Source: Gracilariopsis chorda
Taxonomy: Eukaryota > Rhodophyta > Florideophyceae > Gracilariales > Gracilariaceae
Direction: 5' to 3'
Assembly: GCA_003194525.1 (NCBI GenBank)
Contig: NBIV01000460.1
Span: 1-47,649 of the forward strand
Length of the DNA stretch: 47,649 bases
Shown here: piece after piece, positions 9,610-18,847 of the stretch
Layout of the letters: each line of letters starts with the position of its first letter
How positions within the stretch are numbered: the first letter of the stretch is position 1
Program-made: the position numbers and the translations under genes
The notes under the pieces: model-generated
Told to the model about the DNA's origin: nothing
Seen by the model: only the letters and a program-made list of their open reading frames with translations
The model's database searches: none

Positions 9610-10493
9610 TTGTGGGGTGGTAACATTCACGGGATTACAAGCTTGCCACCCCCCGTACAACAGGACAGGAGATGTGGCAGCAACAGCCAACAGAACCCCA
9701 AAAGGTGCATCCAGAACCTGACGTCGCCCGAAGTTTAGTTGCAGAAGGCTAGCACTAGAGGTCGTAGTCAACGACAAGCAGTGCCTGCTGAAGAAGTCTT
9801 GATCATTATTTGGCATGATGGAGCGAGCTGTGGCCGTTTTTCGGTCTTCTGCTGTTGTGTTTGTAATTCTTGAGATGTGCTTGGACATTGCAAATGTCAT
9901 TCGAGTCCAATTTACAGAGATATGGGGACCATGCTAGCGATGGCTATAAGAAGACTCCATAGCTGACATCTAACTGTTTCATTCTACTTCTTTTGAGTAA
10001 GTGTCTGAGTGGCTTTGAACAAATTCTGTGTCAATAGATCTGAAAGGATTTACTCTGTACAAGTAAAGTTTGTGTCTGTGATATGGATACGCGTAGTATG
10101 GGGTTAATGCCATCGACTGGGTGGAAAATACGACGTCATTGGTTTCTTTGGCGGCAAATGTGATACCTGCGAAACCTGTTCACGTGATGTGTCCCTTACC
10201 CGGCGACCTCTTGAGGTTGAATGAAGAGGTGCAGCGAAGAAGGCGATAATCGTCTGAAACGAAATGCTTCAGCGGTTGAAGGCGCCTAAGGAACCTAACA
10301 ATTTCGTCATATCGTATGTATTCCAGTGAGTTTAGCACAGCTACTGATTCGTAGTTTGTGGCTACGGTGCAGAGGGAAATTTTATTGGCTGCTGGGGCCC
10401 TTAGCAGACTCCACAGGGTAGCAATAGAATTGAGACTACCCGTTCGGAAAAAAAGAATGCCACCGACCTTCTAGGTTCTGCCGTAAACCAAGA
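9610..10493. other. no gene recognised
   Basis: AT-richer than the preceding block, without domain-bearing readings on either strand. A 118-aa minus reading (9544-9900) overlaps the coiled-coil fragment and shows no motif. Confidence 0.4.
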
Positions 10494-11296
10494 GTGATCA
10501 GAAGAGGAAAAGTGGGACTTGGAGCAGATAAAACCAGAACAAAAAATCAGAACTTAGGCCACACATGGAACAACCTTGATGATCTTGACGCTGAGATAGA
10601 GGCTGCGGAGAAGCGTATAAAATCTGGACAGAAAGCGCCAAGTGCCAAAAATGACATTAACAATGCAGAAATGTCTACTTCCACGGAAGATCGAAGGTCG
10701 AAACCTATTTCTGTCGAAGTGTGGAACGAAGTCGGGGAAAAACAGAACCGGGCGCGACGCACAGTGAACGTTGTATCTCCGCAATCGTTGTATGATCTGA
10801 TTCGTTTTCAAGATACGGCGATACCGGAGTTATCTGCTGCAAAGCGTGAAAAGCAGCAAGAAAATTTCATGCTGCAGAACACAGCAGCTGAGAAGGATAA
10901 GGCTCGAGGTGATTTGACAAGAGTGAGAGCAGACTTGGATCAACTTGTTGCTCTCGAGAATATACTTAAAACTCTCCAAAATGCAGACCACATGGCATCT
11001 GAGACGACCTTGAAAGAGTTTTCGGATGCGATGAATCAGCTTAGTGATAGTTGCTTTACCAACAATCAAGCACATCCGTGGCTTTGTCAGAGTCAGTTTG
11101 TGAGACCGTGGAAACTAAGCTGTATGTCTGTCTTAAACGCTCGCAGAAACGGGGTAAAGCCGATATTGAGGCAGCAAGTTTTGTCGGCACCGTATTTCAG
11201 ACGACCAAAACAATGCTATCTCATGATGAATATTCCAAACTTGAGGCTGCATTAGTCACGGGACCATTAAGGAGGATATTGTCGCGCCCGGACTGA
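10494..11296 (+). pseudogene. hypothetical coiled-coil protein, frameshifted
   Basis: Two overlapping frames (10494-11255 and 11051-11296) together read as one Lys/Glu-rich protein of about 265 aa, with a frame change at about 11050-11080. The first frame opens at GTG; a eukaryotic start would lie elsewhere, or the reading is an internal exon. About residues 110-190 have heptad-like spacing (AAKREKQQENFML through LDQLVALENIL). The end carries KLYVCLKRSQKRGKADIEAA. I recognise no family. Its 3' end overlaps the 3' end of the PIF/Harbinger nuclease on the other strand by 30 bp, so the two genes converge. Confidence 0.4.
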
Positions 11297-12091
11297 GATA
11301 CCGTGCGACGCACATATTGCCGACGTTCTGGTCGTAATGATATCAAAAGCCTTAGCATAAGTCTTTACACAAGACGTTCTCCTTCCAAAGCTAATTGCAC
11401 ATATCAAGACCAGTGGGCGCACAACCGCAAAGTTGTGCGGATCTTCGCACGTAAAGCTCAAATATTCCCCCAACGACGGAGGAGCAACTTCGAAAGACTG
11501 TACTGTCTGACTAGATTTGTATAGGCGAGCATGAAAGTTCAGAATGATTGTGGAGGCTTTGTAAAGTAAGTCAACTGGAATCTTTCGCACTTTCAAATTA
11601 CGAGCGAAGTCATTACTTGTCCAATATTGCTTTAGGTCCTTGTAGTTATGCTCAACGCACACTCTGAGAGCGCTTATATCACGCTTTACCATCCTCTCCA
11701 GATCTGTTGCACCCTTCGCTTCAAATTTGCATTGCATCCAAGCCTGTAGCAAAATCGCAGCGTCCCCGTAAACCAAGATTTGAATTTGATTAACTAATAA
11801 AGACGATTTTAACACTGCCTCCCATCCACTGTCTCTTACCAATGTTAAGTCATGACGCCTACCCTTTTGAGGCCCATCAAGTGCGAACATCAACCCATCA
11901 GGAGTAGATATAGTCAAAAACACCAAGCAGTGCATGCAGTTGTGATCTGAATAACAGGAAAGTTGTAGCGAAGGATTTCCACCTGGCCTTTGGATTCCTA
12001 TCTTAGTGCAGTCGATGCAGCCAACACAATGATCGTAGGGCGTGCCCATACTGGTGATTGCATTTGCGTACAGTAACGCTCGCTGTTGCAT
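11267..12091 (-). CDS. PIF/Harbinger DDE nuclease, N-terminally truncated
   Basis: A 274-aa open minus frame. It shows the three acidic motifs of the Harbinger-type nuclease: GCIDCTKIGIQRP (first Asp), MFALDGPQKGRRHDLTLV (second Asp within the G-x-x-HD box) and RVCVEHNYKDLKQYW (Glu). Conserved order and spacing support the call. Families of this type usually run to about 350-450 aa with an N-terminal helix-turn-helix. Here a stop lies just upstream of Met 12091, so the N-terminus is missing or on another exon. The catalytic core is intact. Terminal inverted repeats and a 3-bp target duplication were not found. Confidence 0.7.
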   Translation of the reverse strand: MQQRALLYANAITSMGTPYDHCVGCIDCTKIGIQRPGGNPSLQLSCYSDHNCMHCLVFLTISTPDGLMFALDGPQKGRRHDLTLVRDSGWEAVLKSSLLVNQIQILVYGDAAILLQAWMQCKFEAKGATDLERMVKRDISALRVCVEHNYKDLKQYWTSNDFARNLKVRKIPVDLLYKASTIILNFHARLYKSSQTVQSFEVAPPSLGEYLSFTCEDPHNFAVVRPLVLICAISFGRRTSCVKTYAKAFDIITTRTSAICASHGISVRARQYPP

Positions 12092-12724
12092 TATTCACGA
12101 ACGAATTTTGAGAACGTACTCAAAACGCTGTGTGAATACCTCGCATCTCTTCCAGAATATCTCGCTTAACTTGGGGGAACGCATTCCGAAAAACTTCTCA
12201 AGATCTGTCCACCAAGACCTTAGGTCTAGTGAAATATTAACACAAACCTCTTTACTGAACACGCACGACCAAGACCTTAGGTCTTATGCGTGGCTTGAGG
12301 CAAAGTAAAACGCTGGCTGATCTTGTAACGGAAGGAGGTAGCGGAGTTATTCATAATGTGCAGGAGAGCCAGCTGCACGGGTATGGAAGGAAAGTGAGGT
12401 ATAGTAGTGTTGGAGGCAGGGAGAACCAGACAACTCTAAGAGAAGTTGGGGGTCGCCAAAAGAAAGGAGAAGTGGTCTGGCCCGAGTTGGCTTGGAGGCC
12501 ACCGACCTCGGGTTTTTATAGAAAACTAAGCTGGGCGCCTAATCTTTAGTTATGCATACTAGGTCTAAGCAACAACTTATAAGAACCAGTTATGGTCCAC
12601 CTCCTTGCCATAGCAAACCAGCTTGGCAACAAAGGTACTATCCTGCTTAGGGTATTCTTGTGTCTCTATAGTATCTGGTGATGGCCCCACATGATTTCAG
12701 CTGCCTCATGTCAACCAACTCGCC
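12092..12724. other. no gene recognised; contains a duplicated palindrome
   Basis: The 17-mer ACCAAGACCTTAGGTCT occurs at 12211-12227 and 12268-12284, each with the near-palindrome AAGACCTTAGGTCTT at its core. A plus reading at 12286-12549 has no domain. Confidence 0.4.
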
Positions 12725-13024
12725 ATGTCCATGCGTGCCACTACCGCCATCACTCGCAACATGACTGACAACTCTAGTATATCATGTCATTTTCTTCCAT
12801 ACTACCCTTTTATCGATAAGGAGACGGAAGAATACGAAGAAACGCATAATCTGGCACCAGCAACTACTGAACAGGACGCTACCGATGGATTCCCTTCCCG
12901 CATCAAAGGCTTTGGTTGGTCTAAGGATTTACTGTTGGAATTGGAGGAGATATTGCGTCGTATTTCTGAAAAGAAAACGAATATGGAAGTCACGAATACC
13001 GACTTCAATGATATAATTGTTTAG
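12725..13024 (+). CDS. hypothetical 99-aa protein
   Basis: An ATG-initiated reading, acidic in the middle, with a C-terminal helical stretch LLLELEEILRRISEKK. No signal peptide, membrane segment or known motif is evident. It may be a small gene, an exon or chance. An AATAAA word lies downstream at 13146-13151, a possible polyadenylation signal. Confidence 0.25.
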   Translation: MSMRATTAITRNMTDNSSISCHFLPYYPFIDKETEEYEETHNLAPATTEQDATDGFPSRIKGFGWSKDLLLELEEILRRISEKKTNMEVTNTDFNDIIV

Positions 13025-13319
13025 ACCCTCACTCTGTATGTGAACGGGATATTGCATGGTATGCTATTTACTTAGAACTGTTATAGTTAGAAAAATGTTG
13101 CTCTAATTCATTTCCTCCTGTCCGTTATTGATAGTCGCTTAGACAAATAAACATCTTCTTCTTGCATTACGCCAGACTAGCAGCGGCAGTTGAGAGCGAG
13201 CCAGCAGACGGCGGCGTGGCACGTGGCTTAATACTTCTTCACAGGTGGCGGCGAGGAAGCCATGGTAGAAACTGGGGAGCGAGCACGGGATGGGCACATG
13301 GAGGACAAGTCGATATGCA

Positions 13320-13377
13320 AGGGTTGTTGCTGTTGTTGCTATTGTTGTTGTTGACTTTGTTGATGCTGATGATGCGG
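13320..13377. repeat. TTG/TTGCTG trinucleotide microsatellite
   Basis: Imperfect repeats of TTG with TTGCTG and TGATGC variants. It produces a poly-Leu run in one frame, which is not evidence of a gene. Confidence 0.85.
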
Positions 13378-14380
13378 CTATTGCATACCGTCCTCACTGC
13401 ATTTAAACTTGGCGCTACGACCACCACTCTGCGTATGGTCATCATCGTCGCCACTTCTGGTGCCACTAGTCATGCGCGATCCTGCGAAGTGGCACGTTTT
13501 GCGAGCTTGTTCTTTTTGTGCAACCCATTCCGTGCTGGCCCATGCTCGTGTATGCTATGCTGCAGGCTGGTTTTGGCACGCTGAGAACGCGCGTGCTCGC
13601 CGCCGCTCCAGTGGGCACTGCTGTTGGACCCGTGAGGCGCTGCCCCTCCGCCGCCTGCAGCAACGGTAACAGCCGCCTACGCGCGTACTTGCTGGGGCTC
13701 CAGTAAGCGCTGCCATTGGACGCGTGCGGCACGGCGAGGGCACCGGGGGTGGAAGTGGCGAGAGGAGGTTGGGCCTTAAAATGAGATCACATCTCATACG
13801 GCCTCCACCCCATCCCCGCCTTTTTCACTTAAGCCAACAGAAGGGGGGCTGCCTGACACTACCTTCGCCCTGTAGAAAAAGCCAATACACAGCTTCAAGT
13901 GAAGGGAATTTGGCGGAAGACCGGCAGCAAATCCCATACGCAACCCCATGTTTTCTATCGGCTCTAATACGAAACTTTTAGCGTTCGTGGAATACGTAGC
14001 TTTGCATACACCACGTTACACGGGTGAGCTGTACTACGATAAATAAAGAAATATTTTTGTAATGTTGGTGAGGATGTTGAGATGAAAAATTATGCTGAGG
14101 AAGATAGTAAACATAGTTGCCGGACTACATGGCTGAACCTATCTAATTGTCGCCTTTCATAACAAACAATACTACAAACTATTTACACATTCATCTGTGC
14201 GTCTCAAACAGACTCCTACCATATTCAGAGCCTTGGAAACACTAAACAGCTTGTGTAGGTGTACTAAACTTGCGTGGGTGCAGTTTGTGCTATTCACCCA
14301 AGCTTCTTACTTGCTTTTTAAAAAAATGTTTTTTTTTATAGTGTATTACTTCTTGGTTCAGGCTTGAAATCTCTATTGCT
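13378..14380. other. no gene recognised
   Basis: The part at 13400-13740 is GC-richer with overlapping low-quality readings on both strands; the rest is AT-rich. The stretch about 14160-14310 resembles 44860-45010 at roughly 60 percent by eye and may be the Copia 3' LTR area. Confidence 0.35.
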
Positions 14381-14389
14381 CGATTTTGT

Positions 14390-14939
14390 AGTATAACATT
14401 ATCCTTACGTTGCAATCCAGGTGTATACTTCTTTAGAAATGCTCTTCGTAACAATACCAGCTGCATTGTTTGGGATATTTAACGAGACTAAAATCGGATA
14501 TTTCTCGGGCATTTTATGCCACATGAACAGACGTAATATCTGTTAACAGTGTTTTCTTGGTGGTAGCAGAAGATTGATTTATCACATCAAGTAGGTTTTT
14601 GGAATTGGCAAATATTCTTCGCCGTATGGATCGCTCAAACATTTGTTCCAGATCGTATTTCAATGTATAGGCGTAGTCAAATGCATCAGCAATCGCATAA
14701 CATTCTGTTCCTAGTACTTATATCTCAACGCGATGACTGTTGTAGCTTCGATCAGGGATAATGTTGCACTTGTTGTAGATGTTCGCAAATAGCACTATAT
14801 ATCCTTGCTGAGAAGTCGTATTGTCGTTGTTAGAGATTGAAGGGTCTGAATGAACCCGTAGATGAATTGATATTTTAACTAAGTAGAGATGACAAAGTCT
14901 TGAGTTTTCTGATTTCCGTTGTTTAGCTCTCTTATTCAT
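14390..14939 (-). pseudogene. Copia RNase H domain
   Basis: The minus reading 14939-14718 has LRVHSDPSISNNDNTTSQQG, which matches the SDASFANN...TSQLG box of a Copia clade seen in fungi and oomycetes. Continuing below 14718 in a shifted frame, GTECYAIADAFDYAYTL follows, with the conserved Glu and DAFD. It is interrupted by stops. Confidence 0.65.
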
Positions 14940-15053
14940 CCTGTTAACGATCTTAGCATTGAAATTCTTCTTCGTAGCTTCTGCTATTTTGGTAACGAAG
15001 CATGAAACATATGGATTAGTGTAAACAATCCCAGATAGTTGAGCGGGCTTCGA

Positions 15054-15904
15054 TCAAATTTCTTCAAAGGAATCTCGGTTATTCATTTTTACAATCTTAT
15101 GCGAGTATTCTTCCTGGTTTAAATCATACTTTTCTGTTCTGGATACCATTTTCATGCCTGCAAATTTGAATTTGTGACGCGTTCTATCCCGATATTCAAA
15201 GATTTCCAGGGTCTTGTTGGTCAATGTCATGAAAGTTTTCGTTCTTATAATAATCGAGTCATCGACGTACGATCCAGGAAGTCCGGTGAGTGTTCCCTCA
15301 GATCTTTCGAAGAAAGCTGATATATCTTCTTTGATGGGGCTCATCTATAAATCTTTCTTGACATGGGACATGATCGTTATGTTCTAATAGTGGCTGGCAT
15401 CAAATAATCCGTAAAGTGGTTTTATTAGAAGAAGCATGTAATCACTTGAAATATTCGTGTCGGGTGGCGGTTTGATTTAAACGTTACTTGCAAGAATCTG
15501 GCGACTTCGTATGTACGCTTAGTTTACATCAGGGCTCCATACGGTCCAATTGACCATTGCAGCAATTGATATAATGATTCTTATCTTACCATGTCTCACA
15601 GTTATCGCATTGTGGATTAAGTAGTTTTATTCTTCTTCAGAAAAACCTTGAGCTACTAATCTTGCTTTGTGAACCTTCTCTCTGATTCCTGGCTTATTTT
15701 TTGCAAATACGAAACGAGATCCTGTGATGTTTGCTTGTTGGGGTGGATCGGCTTTCGAAACCACTTTCCACGTTCCTTTCTTCATGAGTCTCTCTATTTT
15801 CTTGTTGTAGGCATCTGCAAACTTCTCGTTGTTTCTTCGAAGGTGTCTAGGGTCCAGTACTACGGTAATGTATAGGGGGTTAAATCCTTCTACATAAGAC
15901 GGCG
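15054..15904 (-). pseudogene. Copia reverse transcriptase domain
   Basis: From 15890 downward the minus strand reads AYNKKIERLMKKGTWKVV, then GSRFVFAKNKPG and KARLVAQGFSEEE, which is the start of a Copia (RVT_2) polymerase. The catalytic YVDD box is at about 15265 within 15344-15054. The spacing between these points (about 385 bp) is normal, but stops interrupt it. At 15904 the domain abuts LTR A, so the upstream linker is absent here and reappears on the far side at 37484. Confidence 0.75.
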
Positions 15905-16520
15905 TGGTATAGTGGCCAAAAACAGTCGTAAGTGGATGACCGAAACTGATCGGGCAACATTGTGGCAAACGTGGCAAGTGCCGCGTGTGGGAATATTCCG
16001 CAGGAGAAGGGTCTGCTGTTATTGGATGAGGTGCCAATGTTTTCGTAGAGTGGTACCTAATACTTTTTATTGTTTTGAAGACTAGATTGGGTATTGCATG
16101 GCACGCAGCAGGGCTACTGGGGATTGGCGGGCTGCGGGCAGTGTTTCTGTGGCGCACCCCGTATCTCTACGTAGCCCACGCGGACAGCGCCTCCGGCCTC
16201 AGTAAAGCCAGACGTTATCCCACGAAACGGACTAGTATCTTTTTTTAATTGGCGATACAGACTGCCCACAAGCCTGTTCTACTAACGCGCACGGTAAATC
16301 CGTAGCGGTATATGACAGCCAACCATTTACGCGTGTTCCCTGACCACGCATGACGCAGTTGCAGATCCGGTTTCGCAGCCCTCGACCGCCGTCTCTTGAG
16401 TTCGTCCGTTTGGATCATCAAGTTTATCGTCCGCCCTGGCTTTCTAGGAAAATACTTTACTGACCTCTGAGGTACGTCCGCCAGGTCAGCACCTTACGAA
16501 AAGCATTGCGGTTCCCTACA
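15905..16520 (+). repeat. LTR A, likely 5' LTR of gypsy copy 2
   Basis: It starts TGGTATAG and ends CCCTACA. It is about 80 percent similar by eye over its whole length to 36870-37483. It is followed within 40 bp by a plus-strand gag reading. A 9-bp inverted repeat TTGATCTTC/GAAGATCAA lies directly after it at about 16521-16546. Confidence 0.65.
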
Positions 16521-16558
16521 TTGATCTTCAGACCTAGAAGATCAATCATGGATCAATA

Positions 16559-17591
16559 ATGAAGTGGAGAACTCTGAAACCCCCACGTCAGAAAGGTTTG
16601 CTGGGAAGAAAAATACTTAGCCTGTACTGGAGTCTCAAACTGCTTCGGCGGCGGTCTTTGACACTGCTCCAGCCTCGCATCAAAGTACCACGAGTGCCCG
16701 TGCACTTTATTTGTCCGTCCTTGACAACCCGGAGTCGCTGCTTCGCACAGAAAGTGCAGCAGGTCCTTCTCTCACCCGCCCGGACAGCGAACATCTCATT
16801 TGCCAACAGCAACCACTGGCGCAGCTGCATCCGCACGCGCTATAAAGATCGGAAATATAGGCTTCGATGGCATGTTGCACTAAATCCGGACCCACTTGTC
16901 TGTATTCTTCCCCACAAAACTCGAATTAAGGGTCCTGGTAGTGGTTGAAGAGTATCTGGCCGATCAGATGCCCCATATACTGGAGATACAGGCAGCCGAG
17001 ACAGTCCGCAAGGTCACCGAGGAAATGTTGTCGTGCCTTCAGCCAAGCACCGACCACACGGAATTCCAACCAATTCTGACACATCAGCCGCCGTCTGGGG
17101 GACACAACGTCGCCCGGACACTTTCGAAGTTTCATTCCCACCGTACGGGCACGGCATTGGCCTTCGAGTTCAGTAAAGGTATTCCAGAGGGGTATGACAG
17201 AAGAAAGTCCCGCAAGGTCTACCTGTCGGTAAACCCCATTCAGCCTGATCCAAACGGAGAGCCTGAAGATATTAGCTCTGATGACAGGAGCTCAGACCAC
17301 GACAGAGGTGGTCCTGGACGCATTCCATCTGGTTCGAATGGCAAAAACCGTAGCAGGAAGAAGACTTCCCGCCACATCCGCAGACGAACGGTTGTTCGGA
17401 CTCAGAGACAGACCTAACGGAAAAATCAGAACCCGAATAAGACTTCTCTGATTCGGACAGAGGAGAGAGCGATGACTCGCGGGATACGTATCACCGTTTG
17501 GGCAAACAGTAGCTTAAGGGGCTAAAGCCCCTCAAAGACTTGTTTAAGAGGGCGGTTGACTACGTCGGTGTTCTCGGAATGCTAGATAGAG
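16559..17591 (+). pseudogene. gypsy Gag, N-terminal part (copy 2)
   Basis: Two overlapping frames (16559-16948, 16896-17417) and the continuation to 17591 show a Gag-type N-terminal region. It has a Pro/Ser-rich segment, an Arg/Ser/Asp-rich basic stretch (SRKKTSRHIRRRT) and then, after stops, LKPLKDLFKRAVDY, a motif that precedes the structured core in this gypsy lineage. CGNNCGG words at about 17142 and 17384 match copy 1. The core continues beyond unit X at 26126. Confidence 0.5.
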
Positions 17592-17640
17592 GTGCTAGAT
17601 CGCAAGTTTCTTAGGCAAAACCTCAAAAATAATACGAAAA
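17592..17640 (+). repeat. left terminal inverted repeat of unit X
   Basis: GTGCTAG, then a gapped match to the reverse complement of 26077-26125, with AGGCAAAA and an A-rich tail shared. Identity beyond the first 7 bp is roughly 60-65 percent by eye. Confidence 0.45.
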
Positions 17641-17801
17641 TGATAGATTCTGCTAATTTCTGGCGCTTGCCAAGTAAAAAATTTTTTTTTTTAAATTCAC
17701 ACTTCCATATCTTACAGAGCCTTGCCTCACCTGCACTGCGCATCGCTAGTTTCAAGTTTGGAGCAAGTTAATTCTCCATTAAAAGCTAGATACAGATCTC
17801 A

Positions 17802-17836
17802 AAATGGCGCTGGCTACGCAGCGGCCAGCGCCATTT
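17802..17836. repeat. perfect 13-bp stem palindrome
   Basis: Arms 17802-17814 and 17824-17836 (AAATGGCGCTGGC and its exact complement) with a 9-nt loop. It lies about 210 bp inside the left end of unit X. Confidence 0.85.
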
Positions 17837-17839
17837 CGA

Positions 17840-18252
17840 GCACGCAACCCAAACTAACATTATTATTTCCATCTTTTGAATTTCAAACTTCCTACTGCCC
17901 TAGTTTGACGTCCAACTCATCCTGAGGAACTCATCTGGGCAGTTGTCTCCCTTCTCATACACGCGACGCACCGCGCACCAGATTCAAATACCACCCATTC
18001 AATTATCCTTCTCCCCTTCCAAAATTCTCTCCGTAGTCCTAACAGCCTCAAGTACACTCCTAAACATCACCATTTTTTCTCTCCCTCTCACCTCAATCAA
18101 TGCCTCCTCTTCAACCGACTCCAACCCTCCAATTCTTCTTCGTCCTTCTCCTTCAACCTCTTTCTCACAACACCTGGACCTCCAGGAGTAACCGGAGACC
18201 CTCTTCCGACAGCACCTCCCATCCCATCTTCCCCTCCACCTCCATACATCTT
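17840..18252. other. pyrimidine-rich leader-like stretch
   Basis: No domain-bearing gene. From about 17950 to 18250 the plus strand is strongly C/T-rich, like a transcribed leader or a splice-acceptor-rich region upstream of the methyltransferase-SET reading. Confidence 0.35.
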
Positions 18253-18349
18253 CTTAAATTCATACCTGGCGCTCCATCGTAATTGCAATGGAGCACCATG
18301 ACACCTCGGACCACGGACCTCGACCCAAAACGAAGAGAAACATAATCCG
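18253..18349 (+). repeat. 97-bp direct repeat, copy 1
   Basis: Matches 18730-18826 with about six differences. One frame encodes EHHDTSDHGPRPKTKRNIIR in this copy and a near-identical peptide in the other. A small palindrome GCTCCAT/ATGGAGC is included. Confidence 0.85.
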
Positions 18350-18575
18350 TGGCAACCAAGTCAAGAGCGTCTTGCGCATTCTTCGCAACCGCATTCGGTG
18401 CGTCGGTTTGGGCAATCGCAAACGTCTACCGAACCCGAAGAACAACTTTTTCTTGTTGAAAAAAGCACTGGAGCGGTTGTCTCCAACATTGTTACCTTTT
18501 TCTTTTGAAGCTCCTGTGATCACGCCTGCTAGGTTCCAAACAGATGGACGTAAGCACTATATATCGTTTTCATGA
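18288..18575 (+). CDS. hypothetical 95-aa reading upstream of methyltransferase-SET
   Basis: An ATG-initiated basic peptide that begins in the 97-bp repeat (MEHHDTSDHGPRPKTKRN) and continues LLKKALERLSPTLLPFSFEAP. A GTAAGC word at 18550 could be a splice donor, which would make this a first exon, but no acceptor that restores the downstream frame was found. It may also be a non-coding leader. Confidence 0.25.
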   Translation: MEHHDTSDHGPRPKTKRNIIRGNQVKSVLRILRNRIRCVGLGNRKRLPNPKNNFFLLKKALERLSPTLLPFSFEAPVITPARFQTDGRKHYISFS

Positions 18576-18666
18576 CATCCATTGTCGTCTACGTAGCATC
18601 CCTGCAATTCCCCTCCCATTTAATTGCATTGCAAAAATAATTTGATAATTTTTTGGTCGACGACGA

Positions 18667-18790
18667 TGGTCCGAGGGGTCGTGGTGCTCCATCGCGAACA
18701 CGATGGAGCGCCAGGACGTGAAATGTTAAATAAAATTCATGCCTGGCGCTCCATCGTAATTGCAAGGGAGCACCATGACACCTCGGACCA
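18667..18790. repeat. 124-bp foldback overlapping the second direct repeat
   Basis: Arms 18667-18715 and 18742-18790 are 49 bp each and match at about 41 of 49 positions in inverted orientation around a 26-nt loop. The right arm is part of the second 97-bp direct repeat, so an inverted third copy sits between the two direct copies. RNA or DNA from here could form a long hairpin about 60 bp upstream of ATG 18848. Confidence 0.8.
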
Positions 18791-18826
18791 CAGCCCTCGA
18801 CCCAAAACAAAGAGAAACATAATCCG
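18730..18826 (+). repeat. 97-bp direct repeat, copy 2
   Basis: Second copy of 18253-18349, 477 bp downstream, ending 21 bp before ATG 18848. Confidence 0.85.
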
Positions 18827-18847
18827 GAGGAAACGGGTTCACTCAAG

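Noticed and set aside
12286..12549. 87-codon plus reading
   Set aside because: No motif, overlaps the duplicated palindrome; not distinguishable from chance.
13162..13584. Leu-rich reading that looks like a membrane protein
   Set aside because: The poly-Leu comes from the TTG microsatellite; no start context or homologous domain supports it.
15627..16157. 176-codon minus-strand reading as one gene
   Set aside because: Its first half lies in LTR A and its second half is Copia RT; the open frame crosses an element junction by chance.
18550..18847. Intron joining 18288-18549 to 18848
   Set aside because: GTAAGC is a plausible donor, but no acceptor restores the frame of ATG 18848.
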